A stretch of 64,000 nucleotides of DNA from Trichostrongylus colubriformis. Taxonomy: Eukaryota; Nematoda; Chromadorea; Rhabditida; Trichostrongylidae. Below, piece after piece: positions 23,371-35,285 of this stretch. Below the pieces are notes generated by a model that worked only from the letters and a program-made list of their open reading frames with translations, did not search any database and had not been told where the DNA came from. Position numbers and translations under genes: made by a program. The DNA lies in the NCBI GenBank assembly GCA_963978905.1, contig OZ022258.1:50762591-50826590 (forward strand), read 5' to 3'. Position 1 is the stretch's first letter. Each line of letters begins with the position of its first letter.

Positions 23371-23659
23371 ATGCGTTGCAACCTGTCCGCTCCACAAGTA
23401 ACCAAAAACCAGCTCCAACTTGATTGCAAGATGTGCTTTAAAGTGCAGAAAGCGCTAACCACCTTACGGTTCATGATATTTTTTTGGCGGAGTAACGACT
23501 TTTCTTGTGCGTTCGTGGAGAATAGAATGCCTTCCATATCTCTAAGTGGATTGTAAGGAGTAACGACTTTTCTTGTGCGTTTGTGGAGAATAGAATGCCT
23601 TCCATATCTCTAAGCCGATTGTAAGATGTTGACCCCCACATTGCTCCTAATTTCACCTA

Positions 23660-24235
23660 TTTTTCTTTTCCGATTTTTTAGGGGACCAAAAAAGCTCGTG
23701 TAGTTTTTTCTGATTATTTCTACGTAATGTATTAAAAAAACTGATTGTGGTAGGAGGGTAACATTGCATATGCTTTGAAGCTTGTTTTATGTAAAATCAT
23801 TCAGTGTGTCTCATAAGTTTAAGTAATGCGTTTTAAGTTTGAAATTTTTAAGTGAAGTATGGCCGTCTCGGGTGAGATAATTCGCGCCTGCTTACTTCAC
23901 GAGTTTACATTTGACACCAAAACTGCAGAGACTTGTCGTAAGATATGCGCTGCTTTTGGGAAGGTGCCATAGCGGTACGAACGGGTCAGAAGTGGTTTAG
24001 AAAATCTTCTTCTGTAAATCTCACCCGACACTCCCCCTTCACTCAAAAATTTTAAACTTAAAATGCACTACTCAAAATTATGGGACACGGTGAATGATTC
24101 TGCATAAAACAAAGCATATGTAATGTTACCCTCCCACCACAATCAGCTTTTTAATGCATTGCATAGAAATAATCAATTAGAAAAAAACCGCACGATTTTT
24201 TTTCGGTTGCCTGATGCACTTCATGGCCAGCGAAG
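23660..24235 (+). mobile_element. Mariner-derived foldback element (copy B)
   Basis: Counterpart of 140-685, with the same inverted ends (TAGGAGGGTAAC / GTTACCCTCC) and the same transposase N-terminal remnant at about 23,860-24,020 (IIRACLLHEF..., then KICAAFGK, then frameshift to TGQKWFRK). It sits at the same place in the duplicated segment, so insertion preceded duplication. The preceding 23,471-23,570 contains a short tandem duplication of GGAGTAACGACTTTTCTTGT. Confidence 0.75.
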
Positions 24236-24339
24236 ACATAAGCCCTATGATTCTACATGCACCCGAGCGCTAGTCTTGGAATATCCTAACTCTCAGCGCA
24301 TGATTCACTTGAAACTGACAGCTGTACAGCACTTATGTC

Positions 24340-24880
24340 TTCGTGTTCTCTGTATGCACCTGTGCGTTCGAGAACGGAGGCAAGATCGGCGGTCTGTCTA
24401 CGGGTAACAGCGATTCTTTTGGTTCTTCCGGCATTTCTATTGTTCGAGACACTTCAATTTTACGGTCTTACGTTTCCCAAATGTGCACCGCCGTCCTTCG
24501 CTTGCCATCCAGGGCCTGCTCGTTCGCCATCCTTACGTCTGCCGCCGTCGTGTTAGTGCAGTTAGTGAATACTCGAAACTCGAAAAAAAAGTTTTCACTA
24601 ACTGCACCAACACGACGGCGGCACACGTAAGGATGGCGAACGAGTAGGCCCTGGATGGCAAGCGAAGGACGGTGGTTTACACTTGGGAAACGTATGACCG
24701 TAAAATTGAAGTGTCTTGAACAGCAGAAAAGCCTGAAGGACCAAAAGAACCGCTGCTGCCCGTAGACAGACCGCCGACCTTGCCTCCGTTCCTGAACGCA
24801 CAGGTGCATACAGAGAACACGAAGGTGGACAATAAAGTGGTGGATGGAAAATTCTTTCGAACGAAAACGTTTGAGCACAC
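24340..24880. repeat. Palindrome of about 540 bp (copy B)
   Basis: Arms 24,340-24,590 and 24,600-24,880 mirror each other; both read TCGTGTTCTCTGTATGCACC outward. This is the complete form of the partial palindrome at 690-1,164 in copy A. Each arm has an open frame with GGLSTGSSGSFGPSGF-like sequence, possibly an old exon, but with no start, splice or stop evidence. 24,880-25,690 holds nothing recognised. Confidence 0.75.
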
Positions 24881-25689
24881 GATGAAGGAGAACAAGAAGG
24901 CCGTGGTCGAGGCAGTACAGTGGACGTCCGTCGCCGTCCCCCCACCCCCTAACTTACTTTATAATTATAAGGGTGAAATGATTTTACCTGAATGAGTAGA
25001 GTGATTTCTAACTGTCTCTGACGTGATGAGGAAGCCCACGCGTCGTGTGTGCTCAACGAGGCTAGTCGTAAGAAAACGAACACGTAAACGTAGAAAAGAA
25101 ACATAATAACTGGGAGCACGTAGCTTTCGTAGCGCATCACCTGCATAAAGGAGTCATTCAAGGTCTGATACACCTCGTGCTGTGTATAGTTTGAATAAAA
25201 TTTGTTTATTTTAGTTGTCTAAGACCATTCTTACAATGTGATGCAGTGTCAGTGCCAGGATGAGATCTGCTTGATAAAGGATACCATAATTAGATAGAGG
25301 TATAACAAATACAATGTAAAAGTGAATGAGTTTTTACAATTGTTGATCACAGTTTTCTTTGCTATGCCACGAGGTTGTTGAAAGGAATTTTTATTGACGG
25401 CCTAATGTTTCGACCAGATCGTCCCTCAAAGCCCCTGTCTACCACCGCGAGAGCGGAACGCCGCCACTCCGTATCAGTTATTGTCAGTGGATTGGTTTGA
25501 ATTGAAGACGGAAGAAAAGTAGAGTAACATAGAATGACGGGGGAGGAAGGAATATGTATACAACACGGCTAGAGCAACGAGTGAATGATGAAAGTCGGTG
25601 GAATCATTGAACTATCATGCTCTGACCTGTTTCATGTCTGTTTTACGCATGGCGCATAAAGAAACCGTAAGCGATAAATTTGGCAGATT

Positions 25690-25975
25690 GTGGAATAAGC
25701 GTGGAATATGACAGTAGGGGTGCTCGGCAGTGTAGCAGTAAAAAATCACGAAATAGGACGGCGAGAACCCGAGAAAAAGGAACTCGAGTTCAACTTTTCG
25801 CACTCGTTCCTTTTTGCGCGAAGGATAGGGGCCTTCTTTCCCTTGGAGCGAAAGGGAAAGAGTCTGCATCACTAGCCCATGGGTTACACGGAGACGGGCG
25901 ATGGATGAGTCGGACAGGCGCGAACTTTGTCCCACTCTACAGGCAACTTCGCCGGCGGATGTGTGGCAGTCAGGG
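25690..25975 (+). repeat. Dispersed repeat family D1, copy 2 (interrupted)
   Basis: Begins GGGGTGCTCGGCAGTGTAGC and follows the D1 motif order. It is cut at about 25,975 by the TIR element that follows. The D1 continuation appears to resume at about 27,356 (GTGCAATTCGCAGTGCTGCG). Confidence 0.55.
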
Positions 25976-27355
25976 TCAAGCGTCCAGTTGAGGAAAATTT
26001 TCAAAAAATACGACCCCCCACCGAAAAGGGGGCCCCGATACGACCCCCCCTCTTTTTGCACAGAACCCATCAAATTAGCATTTTTTGATTTTTTGAATAC
26101 TAATCACCAATATACAACTAAATGGACCCAAAAACCCAAAAAAATATGTGGTACAGGTGGAATTCCCAATAATATAGACCAATATATAAACTATGAATCC
26201 TAGATTACAGATCGGTTCACGCTTCTATCTCATAATCGAACAATTACAAATAATAATCTAGAATACCCTACACATCTACAGAAGTTCAGGATCTCATGTC
26301 AGTGCCTAGTTCTCGATATGGAATTCCAGTTGAGGATTAGTTGAGGAAAATTTCGAAGTGTTCCACGGAAATGGCCATAACTTCCTTCAAACTCAACCGC
26401 ATGAGTTCGTTTTGGTGAAGCAGGGTCTGCTAGGTTGTCGCCTCCGAATGACTACCTGAGCTATGCCATATCTTCAAAACGAAGAAAGTTATTTTGAGAA
26501 AAGCCAGTTGAGGATTAGTTGAGGAAAATTTCGAAATGTTTCACGGAAATGGCCATAACTTCCTTCAAACTTAACCATATGAGTTCATTTGGATGAAGCA
26601 GGGTCTGCTAGTTTGTCGCTTTCGCATGACTACCTGAGCTATGCCATATCTTCAGAAGGAAGCAAGAAAAATTCAAAAAAGTCAGTTGTGGAAAGCTTTT
26701 TTTCGTCGAATTTGCGAGATCTTACCACGAATCATCCCAAAAATCGATTCATTGTTACCGAAATTTTTCCAGTATGCATCCTTCGCTCTCGGAGGCCTAG
26801 TGGAAAGGGAGAAGCGTCGGTCACCTTCTCTGTGGGATGCGCCATGCATCAGGATTTCATCCACATTCTCAATGAATACAAACGTTCTTCCGGTCCGCAT
26901 AGTGGCCGCCAACACTAGATTACGTACTTGCGATCGTAGTAAGATATGGAAGAAGTCCATATCAGCTAATTTTCCGCTTTCATCTCATTGTTTCTGGAGT
27001 GTCCATCCACGGTGGTACCCGCTGATAGATATCGCTTTCCACGGCTTATCGGTGGATTCCGGAGGTGTCTCTGTACGTGGTTTCGGTGTCAGCGGACCTA
27101 CGAAGGAGTTATTGGCTGGCCGGTTTCGTTGAGGATTGCGCCATGCATGAGGTTTCCATGGTTATTAAATTAAACTAGTTTTGGGTTCGAACCCATTCAG
27201 TCAATTTAATCACTTCTCCCCTTACACTTTAGACCCTAAGCCTGAGAAATTCTGCTGATCACTGCCTACCTCAACAATTACGACCCCCTCCCTCCTAGCG
27301 GACCAAATACGACCCCCCTGTTGAGGATTCCTCAACGGAGGCTTGACCCTGGTGG
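25970..27355. mobile_element. TIR element of about 1.4 kb inside a D1 repeat
   Basis: Inverted ends: GGCAGTCAGGGTCAAGCGTC on the left and GGAGGCTTGACCCTGGTGGC on the right, followed inward by TTGAGGA motifs and runs of ATACGACCCCCC at both sides. Inside, a segment of about 178 bp starting CAGTTGAGGATTAGTTGAGG is tandemly doubled (26,327 and 26,505). No transposase is recognised, so it is non-autonomous. Family unknown. Confidence 0.6.
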
Positions 27356-27639
27356 CAGTGCAATTCGCAGTGCTGCGAAATCTTGATAAGGCTCAAAACC
27401 GCGTCTCCAGTTCGAGTTTTGCCACAATTCACCCTTTAAAACTCGTTGAAGGAAAACTGTTTCCAGCACTGAAGAAGATTTGCACCAGTGACTTGCACAA
27501 GTACAACGCCCCATACCGCCATCACTGTTCTGAACCACTGATGGTTATGGAGCACAATGGCGAATATGGTACATGCTTATCAACGACAACGGAAGGGGTA
27601 ATTTTCGCCGATTGTGATGTATGGAAGTCGAAGCACTAA
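27343..27639 (+). other. Unassigned open stretch, possible exon
   Basis: An open frame beginning just inside the right flank of the TIR element ends YNAPYRHHCSEPLMVMEHNG, then EYGTCLSTTTEGVIFADCDVW and a stop. The C-terminal half has protein-like composition and a possible TTTCCAG acceptor at about 27,465. I do not recognise the family. It could equally be chance. Confidence 0.25.
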
Positions 27640-28149
27640 CTAGTGCAACATAAGATAATGAACCGGGTGAGGCCCGAAAACTTGAGAAGTAAGCGTACTT
27701 TCATCGCTCCTCTCTGACCCGTGCGGCATCACTGGCCACCGAGAGCTAGACGCAGACGGTGAGAGGCTGCGCGAAGAGCAAGTAGGCGGCGGTCATGTGG
27801 TCAGAGACCCAAACTAAGGAGCAAATAAACATTGGGCGCAAAAATTTAAGCTACTCTCTACCCGGCGAGAGCTACTCAAATGTTGCTCAGCGGGAATTCC
27901 GACGAATTGCCCCTCTTCCAGTTTTTTGATTGATGTTTTTTTCATGTACTGTATACGGCAAAACGAAGATTTAGAGTTAGTTTCGGTGTACGATTCCTTT
28001 AAGTCTCACTTTGATCCCACTAACTTTTGCAGCTCCTTTCGCATAAAGGTGCCTGTACGGAACTCGCTGTTAATGCATTTGTGAGTGTTACGGGACTTTG
28101 AATCTATCCTCATTTGATGACCGTCTAACTTCTGCAGTGCAGTTCTCAC

Positions 28150-29355
28150 CCCCAGACTTTTGAACGACGGAACAGCGCATCATGTAGAACTGGATAAGCG
28201 AAAACCGTCCAGCGATTTATGGCTATTGTGAGCGTGAACCACGATATACCGTTGAAACTGATAGTGTCAATAACGTTTACAATATTGTAAATCCAAATTG
28301 TCACAGGCGGCTCGTAGATCTGGAATCGGTAGCATTTTGGACTGTGATAAGATTGACCCAAAGGAATATTGAATCATCGGTTATACACTCGAATGCTGGC
28401 GCTTCGAAGCTTTGCGCAACATATGGTAAACCAATAATATAGGCAAGGAGTAAAACTAACATTAGCTCCATATAGCGACAATGGAAATGCCACAATAAGT
28501 TGTGCCAGCAGTTGTCCAAGATCACAGATAAGAACTTGTGTAGCCAGCACGAAGAAGTTTGCATGACTGAGTTTGTTGAAGCTCGAAAATGGATTGTATT
28601 ATTAGATGAGAATTTGGAATCTTTTGCAAAATTCCATCCAGACATTTTTTTAGCGTTTTAGCCTTTGATACTGATTCCCTGCCACGAATTCCCCCAACCC
28701 AGTTCTAGCGCGGAAACTTCGTTCCAAGGACTGTCAGTATCACTAGTGGACGGAATCTTTGCTGTAATGAACATGAGTATCTTAACCCGAACACCTATGA
28801 CCACTCGATCCCACTCAGGAAAACGGGGTGTGTGCACTTATGACGGAAAATCGCTTCGCGGCGTCTCACCCGCAGCGCTATCGGTACGACTTGCCGAATC
28901 AATTGCCCTTTGGAGCTCGGCATTCAACCGTGCCACACTGCCTCCTGTACCCATGCCACCCGGCCTTCTCCACCCATGCCACACTGCCTTGCTTGAAGGC
29001 TGCCATGCCCGGGCAGTGGTACTCGCACCCGCCAAACCGTTCATCGCGTGCGGCCGCGCGAAAATCTGTCATAAGTGCCGGCATCTATCTAGGAGCACCT
29101 CTGCAACCAAGGCACACACTCGTGGAGTCTACAAAAAAAGGACCATACCTGTCTGTTCAGTTACCCAAGCTCCTTTATTCATATAGGACTATCAGGGAAT
29201 TTTCTCCCACGCTTTATCTTGGTTAGACGAAAAGCTTAACCTACCCTATAAAGAACCACTCCCAATAGAATATTTGAAATAATGCCAATGATAGATAGAA
29301 CCATATAACTGAAAGCTAATAGCAGGCGAATCTCGACCTGTGGTGTCGAGGACAT
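28150..29355 (-). pseudogene. Nematode serpentine chemoreceptor, TM1-TM3 fragment (copy B)
   Basis: Paralogue of 1,649-2,891 with the same exon plan. Exon 1 (from 29,355, MSSTPQVEIRLLLAF) keeps TM1, but directly after it reads GTAGGT then TAA, and the downstream GTAAGC donor used in copy A is deleted. Exon 2 (28,581-28,461) is intact with TM2 (LATQVLICDLGQLLAQ). Exon 3 (28,319-28,150, after GATTCCAG) is fully open and carries TM3 (ISFNGISWFTLTIAINRW) and the intracellular FAYPVLHDALFRRSKVWG. It ends in phase 2 at GTGAGA. TM4-TM7 are absent. The defect is therefore at the 5' side here and at the 3' side in copy A. Exon 3 may still be under constraint, or has simply escaped mutation. Confidence 0.72.
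28770..29075. mobile_element. Relic of Mutator-like MITE in chemoreceptor intron (copy B)
   Basis: Counterpart of 2,240-2,620 with the GCCACACTGCC core and GCGGCCGCGCGAAAATC end. It lies between exons 1 and 2. Confidence 0.55.
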
Positions 29356-29739
29356 TCTGAAATATCACTGTTATAGCGATTCGATAGACATCTAAACGGG
29401 ATGGTTGGTAATGACTGATAAAAGAAAGATAAGAGAGTAAGATGAATGGAGAATATCCAGAAAGAGTGAAGACTTAGGAGTTGTTCCTTCGTTACTTGAT
29501 CCATTACTTTACTAGTTAGTTATGATTACACTTACTCATAATTGCTTTATTATTTTGGTAATTGAAGCAATATGATAGGTTTCTTATGAGGCCGTAAACA
29601 CTGATCACACGCCTAATAGACGAAGCCATTGAGCTAAATCATTCATAAAACCATACTAGTATATTATGGCAGGCAGGTGGATAATTGTAGGTGGAGCAAT
29701 AATGGAGAAACCCGGAACAAAACGAGAAGGCTCAAAGTA

Positions 29740-30591
29740 TTAGGTTGAACCATAATTTCTGTTACACTTTTTATTTTTCTTGTGGAAAACTGTGGAAGCT
29801 TCTGGAACATTTGGTAGTGGGGGGTATATAAAGCGAGTGAAAAGGACTACTGATTAACACATTCATATTCTCTATGGCTTCAACTAGCAGTGAATTTACG
29901 GCAATATCGCGAAAGGTGCGAAATTCGCGAACACCGCCTCGGTTCCTCGCGTGCGAGGCCACTAAAAAAATTAACCAGTCGATGGACACAGGTACTGTCT
30001 CTCATACGGCGGCAGCCCGATGGCTCGATCGGCTCAAATTGGAACAGGAAAAATCTCAAAAATTGCATTGAGAAAAAAACTTTTTTTTTTTGAAAATTTT
30101 CAAAAAAATAGGCAACTGTTACCATTCAACACGACAGCCACTGCCGATCTCTACTGCAGGCAATTGGACACCGGAGCGGCAAAACTTGCCGGAAAAACGG
30201 ACCAAGACTTCTTCCTCCACGACAACGCTCACCCACATGTGGCAAAGTTGGCGTGTCAAAGGATCCAGGACCTTGGTTAAACGAAGCTCCCCCGTCCACC
30301 GTAATCTCCGGGCATGGCCCCAACTGACTACCACCTATTCCTATCTCTGACCCACTTCCCCGACGGACGGCAGTTCAATGATGAGGATGATCTCAAAATC
30401 GACTTCCTGACTCTCTTCAACCAGAAATCCCCAGACTTCTATAAGCAAGGCATCTGTCATCTCCCTATTCGCTGGCATTATATTGTTGATTATAATGGTA
30501 CATATTTTGTTGACTGAAGTTAGACACAAATCAAGAAAAATAAATTCGAAATTCTTCGTCAAAATGTTACAGAAATTGTGGTTCAACCTAA
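29740..30591 (+). mobile_element. Second mariner family at the homologous TA (copy B)
   Basis: Inverted ends TTAGGTTGAACCATAATTTC (right end exact mirror) with TA at 29,738-29,739 and 30,592-30,593. The plus-strand transposase is degenerate: INQSMDTGTVSHTAAARWLD (second helix-turn-helix), then TADLYCRQLDTG, FLHDNAHPHVAKLACQR (second Asp), APTDYHLFLSL (third Asp) and IVDYNGTYFVD (C terminus), in shifting frames. It is 852 bp long. TIRs and protein differ from the 3,268-4,166 element, although both occupy the same TA of the duplicated segment. Confidence 0.93.
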
Positions 30592-31744
30592 TAGTTCGCA
30601 GTGGGTCATAAATCTCGTAGGTTGAGACTTTCCCGCTAAATCCGCTTCGACACCCTCAATCAGTATTTGTCTTGCAAAACGGGGGAGCAGGTGGTATCGG
30701 AAATAGATATGGAAAGCTTGCAGATCCTCGCGACATAAGGGGAGAGTCAAGATCTAGGGCTTTAGAACTAGGGAGATATGGTTGCAACTGCATGAAATAT
30801 TGTTTTTGAGTTGGCATCATTCACACACGCTTTCGCGGCTTTTCTTGCTGGACTACAATAAGGGAATAGCTGCAGCAATCAGCATTTCCTATTTGTACCT
30901 CTGCAATTACTCTAGTTAAACAACAAAAATTATCCATATGTGTTATTAACAAACCATCTGTGAATCAGCGCCAGACATTATAGCTTTTCCTAGTCAGAGA
31001 ACAGATACACGTATATCACGTGTTCATAAGTAGAGCTATTTAGCGAATTATTTCTGAGTAAGGGAGCGTGTGTTTGAAAAATCCGATGACTTATATTTTT
31101 CGGATCAAAAAAAATATTTGCCAGGATTTCCGAATGACACTCGAGAATCTTTTGAAGTAGTGGGGTAGGGTCAAAAATATTGTATAATTAGATACAGTGA
31201 TGAGTGCAATATTTTTGAATTTTATGCTACAAAATGATTAAGAATACCCATCTTTCGGTTTTATGATACAGCGAGGTATGTAACTTTTATAAATTAATTA
31301 CCAAATACAATTCAAATTTAACATATTCGAGTTCCTCTTTTTATATACTGCTATGGTATGATCGCATAGTCAGAAACAGGTAATGGCCCTTGCAATCACG
31401 GCTCCCTTTATTGTTCCACCACAACTGCTCTCGCAAGATAATGGAATCATAGCATATTCTCCATTTTTAATTGCATATGGGGCAGTTGATCCCGGTGTAA
31501 GTCAAAAATAATTAAAGCAAAGCTCATTCCGCGTACACAATGCGCTTTTGTGACAAACTAGATCAAGAAACAAAAAAATCAAAGATATTTCTGAGCAACT
31601 ACTTCGAAACGACGTGCTCTCTGCAACAATTGCTTATTTCGAGATCGTTTGGAAACTGAGAGAAAAGTGAGAGTAATCAGTAGTAGTTAGAGCTATCAGA
31701 GGAAAATCAATTCCAGCGGTTGGTGGAGTTCAAAGGCATACTTC

Positions 31745-32035
31745 GCGATAATCAGATGAGTCTACTTACCTTCTCGACAGATCCTTGGATAACTGGCCAG
31801 GCTGCACCTTCTTCCCGTCGCGCTATCACGGCGCTACACTTGCCCAGACCCACTCGACATTAGCCACTTGGGCTTTCTTATTGGTCAAATGAGCAAAATG
31901 GGTGACGTCGGATTAGGTTCGAGCAGATGTAGCGCCGTGATAGCGCACCATGGCGGCGCGAAAAAGATGCAGGCCTGGCCAGTTACTAGGATCTTCCGTT
32001 CCAAGAAAGTAAGATCCATCTAATCATCGCGAAAT
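31745..32035. repeat. Imperfect palindrome (foldback), copy B
   Basis: Counterpart of 5,338-5,640: CGCGCTATCACGGCGCTAC on the left mirrors TAGCGCCGTGATAGCGC on the right. Confidence 0.65.
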
Positions 32036-32753
32036 GTGCCTTCATTCGATTGGCGACTTTTCAAGGATACACCTCAAGTATGAGAAAGAGTAGCGTCGAC
32101 AGGGGGTTGAGTCGTGTTCTCGGAATTTTCCCAAACATCAGAATTAGCGAAATTGCGTCACATGTTGTGAGACAGTGTCAAGGAATGGGAAGTCCTATCC
32201 TATGTAAGGAGGATGAAACGACTGTTGGACCACACCAATAGTTGAACACAACTGCACGGGCATACTTTATAGAGGTTATGAGCATCAATCGATATCTATT
32301 GAAATTGGCGATTTTTGTGGAGAGAACCAGGAAAAGGTAACGTACCGCTATAAAGCACATGTAATGTTATAGAGGTAAAAAGTCCATACAACCACGTTCT
32401 AAAGATAATGAGCTCTGATGTTTTGCTTTAGCATAATGGGTAAAAAAGAGCAATTCCGATCGACCTAGTGACGGCCATGATGCGATTCCACAGTAGTGTG
32501 TGCCAGGCAACTGCTTGAATGTGAATGACTAACAGTTAAATAATATCTCATTCTATTAAAAGGGGCTTTGCAACTCAGCGAATGAGGATATTCCCTGAAT
32601 CGCAAACACTGAAAGGTCCTTAGAGGGTGTTCTCGCGTCCACACCCAGAAAGGTGTCGCTGTCCTTCCGCCAGACGTGGAAAATACCTCGCAAACGTTGC
32701 TTCCTTTGAACTGTCTTCATGTGGTATATGTAGAGATATATATAGTGTATGAT

Positions 32754-33061
32754 AAAGTCGTAAATTGTATGATAGGGCGGAGGTGGTGTAGTGACAGGTG
32801 GTGCGCACCCCACTCTCATGGTGCGGGGATCAAATCCCGCATCAACGCCCGCCCAGGCCAACCAAGCCTTCCATCCTTCCGGGGTCGATAATTTGGTACC
32901 AAACTCGTCTGGGAGGATAAAAGCACTGACTTGTACATCGGCTGCCATCGCAGTCATTGTATAGGCCACATCACATTCACCAGCCACCACGATTCTGAAT
33001 GGAACTAGAATGTGCGGCGCATCCCAAAAAGGGATTGATTAACGCCAAAAACCATACCCTT
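32754..33061 (+). mobile_element. tRNA-derived SINE, copy-B-specific insertion
   Basis: TATAGTGTATGAT stands at 32,741-32,753 and again at 33,062-33,074, a 13-bp target duplication. Copy A has the empty site near 6,345. The body begins GGGCGGAGGTGGTGTAGTGA, carries the B box GGATCAAATCC (32,827-32,837), then GGGGTCGATAATTTGGTACC, GTCTGGGAGGATAAAAGCAC and a 3' part ending GGGATTGATTAACGCC. Its layout (tRNA-like head plus non-tRNA body) is that of a SINE mobilised by a LINE. Insertion is later than the segmental duplication. Confidence 0.85.
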
Positions 33062-34164
33062 TATAGTGTATGATTGTGGCTTTCAAAAACATCGTGAGTT
33101 CTGATTTTTGACAATAACTCCGTTTCGCTTCGATCAAATACTTAAAAAACGAAAAGTACATGCCCATTACGAAATAAGCACATTAGTTGAGTTGAAAGTT
33201 GAATTACACAAGCTTGAAACCATGTAACAATTTTTATTCAAAAGCACTGCCAGAATCCAAGGTGGCTGCTCGTCAAGTAGCCTTGATAATTGCAGTGGAC
33301 AATGCGTACTCTTTGTAGAATCAGCTCGTTTCAAGCAGATGATTCGAAAGCTTGCTGAAGTCCTCGAGCATGATTCTGCATCCTCCTCGATGAGGTGAGG
33401 CGGGACCCGCTGCCACTGCGCCGAAACTGAACAAAACAAATTGGTCCTTTAGATCAAAGGTCGAGGCTCAAATAGGTTCAAGACTAGCGAGGATAAGCTC
33501 AAGAAACAAGAAGGGCTGATGAATCATGCGTTTTAGAGAGGTGATAGACTCTACAGTCGAGAAAAAAGAGGTGCTTGTATGCGGACGATTTTTCTTGAGA
33601 GGAGTTCACGGGCCATCAAAGTGAACGAGTTCCGCTTCGTCGATGTTTGTGACTAAGGTTGCTCGGCTCGCCCCGAGGTTAACAATAGCGATTTCTTCGA
33701 TTAGATGGGGAACAGACCAAAAGACACTTGGTCAAGTAAGGTGGAAACAAAATGTTTCACAAATACAAATGTCAAGCTCTCACTTAGCATCTTTCCATGT
33801 GTTTCGTTTATCCAAGCCAAGTCGATAGAACGTCACTTTACCGACGGCTATCAGTCCGAAAACAGCATGTGCCTGGGCAACTGCAATAAATAGTTGAAAA
33901 TTAACTGCAATAAATAGTGATTAGGCCATAATAAATCATTATTATTATATAAAATTGTCACCTCTCTTATTGTTATTCAATGGTGTTCGTAATGTTTTCG
34001 ACAGGCAAACAGAGGCAAACAGGTATAAAAAGATGGTAACAGTGAAAATTTAGAAAAAAAGGGAAAAAATCTGGTATCGCAGTGAGTGGGGCATCCCACT
34101 ATGGGAATTATTTTACCTAAGCCCAGGGAGGCAGAAGAATCCCTCCCTTTCCTACATTAAGGCT

Positions 34165-35285
34165 TACAAGGGAAGGATGGTAAGTCGAAGTGGCCGTTTG
34201 AAATGGGGTTTATACCAATGATAGGGCTCGGGAAGTCATTCACCAATCTGCATTCCATATCCGCTGTGCTTCTCTGGGAGCAGAGTTACAAGCGTTGAAA
34301 GGGAAGCAACTCAGCAGATATGCGATAGGCAAGTGCAACAGATGTGTGCTTTGATAGCCCATGTGGCTATGTGCTAGGACTCAAGTTCGAGGGGTCACGA
34401 GTTAGGATCCTTGCTGAATGTGCCCTCTTGCATTTTTCCCAAATTACTTCCCGAACGTTACAAACAAGGAATTACATGCTCCGAGAGCTGTGTCCCTTCC
34501 GAATAATTACAAGGTTTAATGAAAACCCAGACGAACGTTTGCACAAATGCTGAGTATTCTTCAACACACTACCTTACATTCAAGTGGCAATCTTGGCAGA
34601 ACGCAAATTAGGCCAAAGGGTCATTGTCATCTATATAGTGCTGGTTGTGAGAAATGTTCTGTCCGAAAGTTGTGCTAGCGCACCTGTTGAAGGTCTTCGG
34701 TCCTAGCCATACAACACGACCCCTAACCTATTTAGTATTCATTTCCCACAGATTTGGTAGAGAATTGTGAAGCTGTAGACTGTGAAAAGCTTTCTTTATT
34801 CGGTGATCGCACTGCGAAAAGCTTCATTTTTTTCATCCCTTCGTTTTAGATTACCACATTTGTTGTAAAACACTATAAAGGCAATAAACGCAGAAGTGGA
34901 AATGTACATGATAAAACAGGGAAAATGGATTCATTTCCACAGAAATGCTCTTTCGTAGTGAGATCAAGCTCTCGGAGCATGTAATTCCTTGTTTGCAACG
35001 TTCGGGAAGTTATTTGGGAAAAATGCAGAAAAGTCCGTTCAGCAAGGATCCGACCCGTGACCCCTCGAACTTGAGTCCTAGCACAACCATTTAGCTATCG
35101 AAACACACATCAGTTGCACTTGCCTATCGCATATGTGCTGAATTGCTTCTCTTTCAACGCTTGTAACTCTACTCCCAGAGACGCACAGCAGATATGGAAC
35201 GCAGATCGGTGAATGGCATCCCGAGTCCTATCATTGGTATAAACCCCATTTCAAAAAGCCACTTCGACGTACCATCCTTCCCTTG
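34165..35285. repeat. Foldback element with tRNA-like B boxes (copy B)
   Basis: Counterpart of 7,590-8,890. The left arm (AAGGGAAGGATGGTAAGTCG, with GACTCAAGTTCGAGGGGTCA at about 34,380) and the right arm (to 35,285) mirror each other. Both arms keep the tRNA-like segment here. The AGATTACCACATTTGTTG unit is single. Confidence 0.65.

Noticed and set aside
32050..32241. 63-codon frame shared by both segmental copies (around 5,690 and 32,100)
   Set aside because: The N-terminal part is disrupted in copy A, there are no splice sites, and similarity is explained by the duplication.
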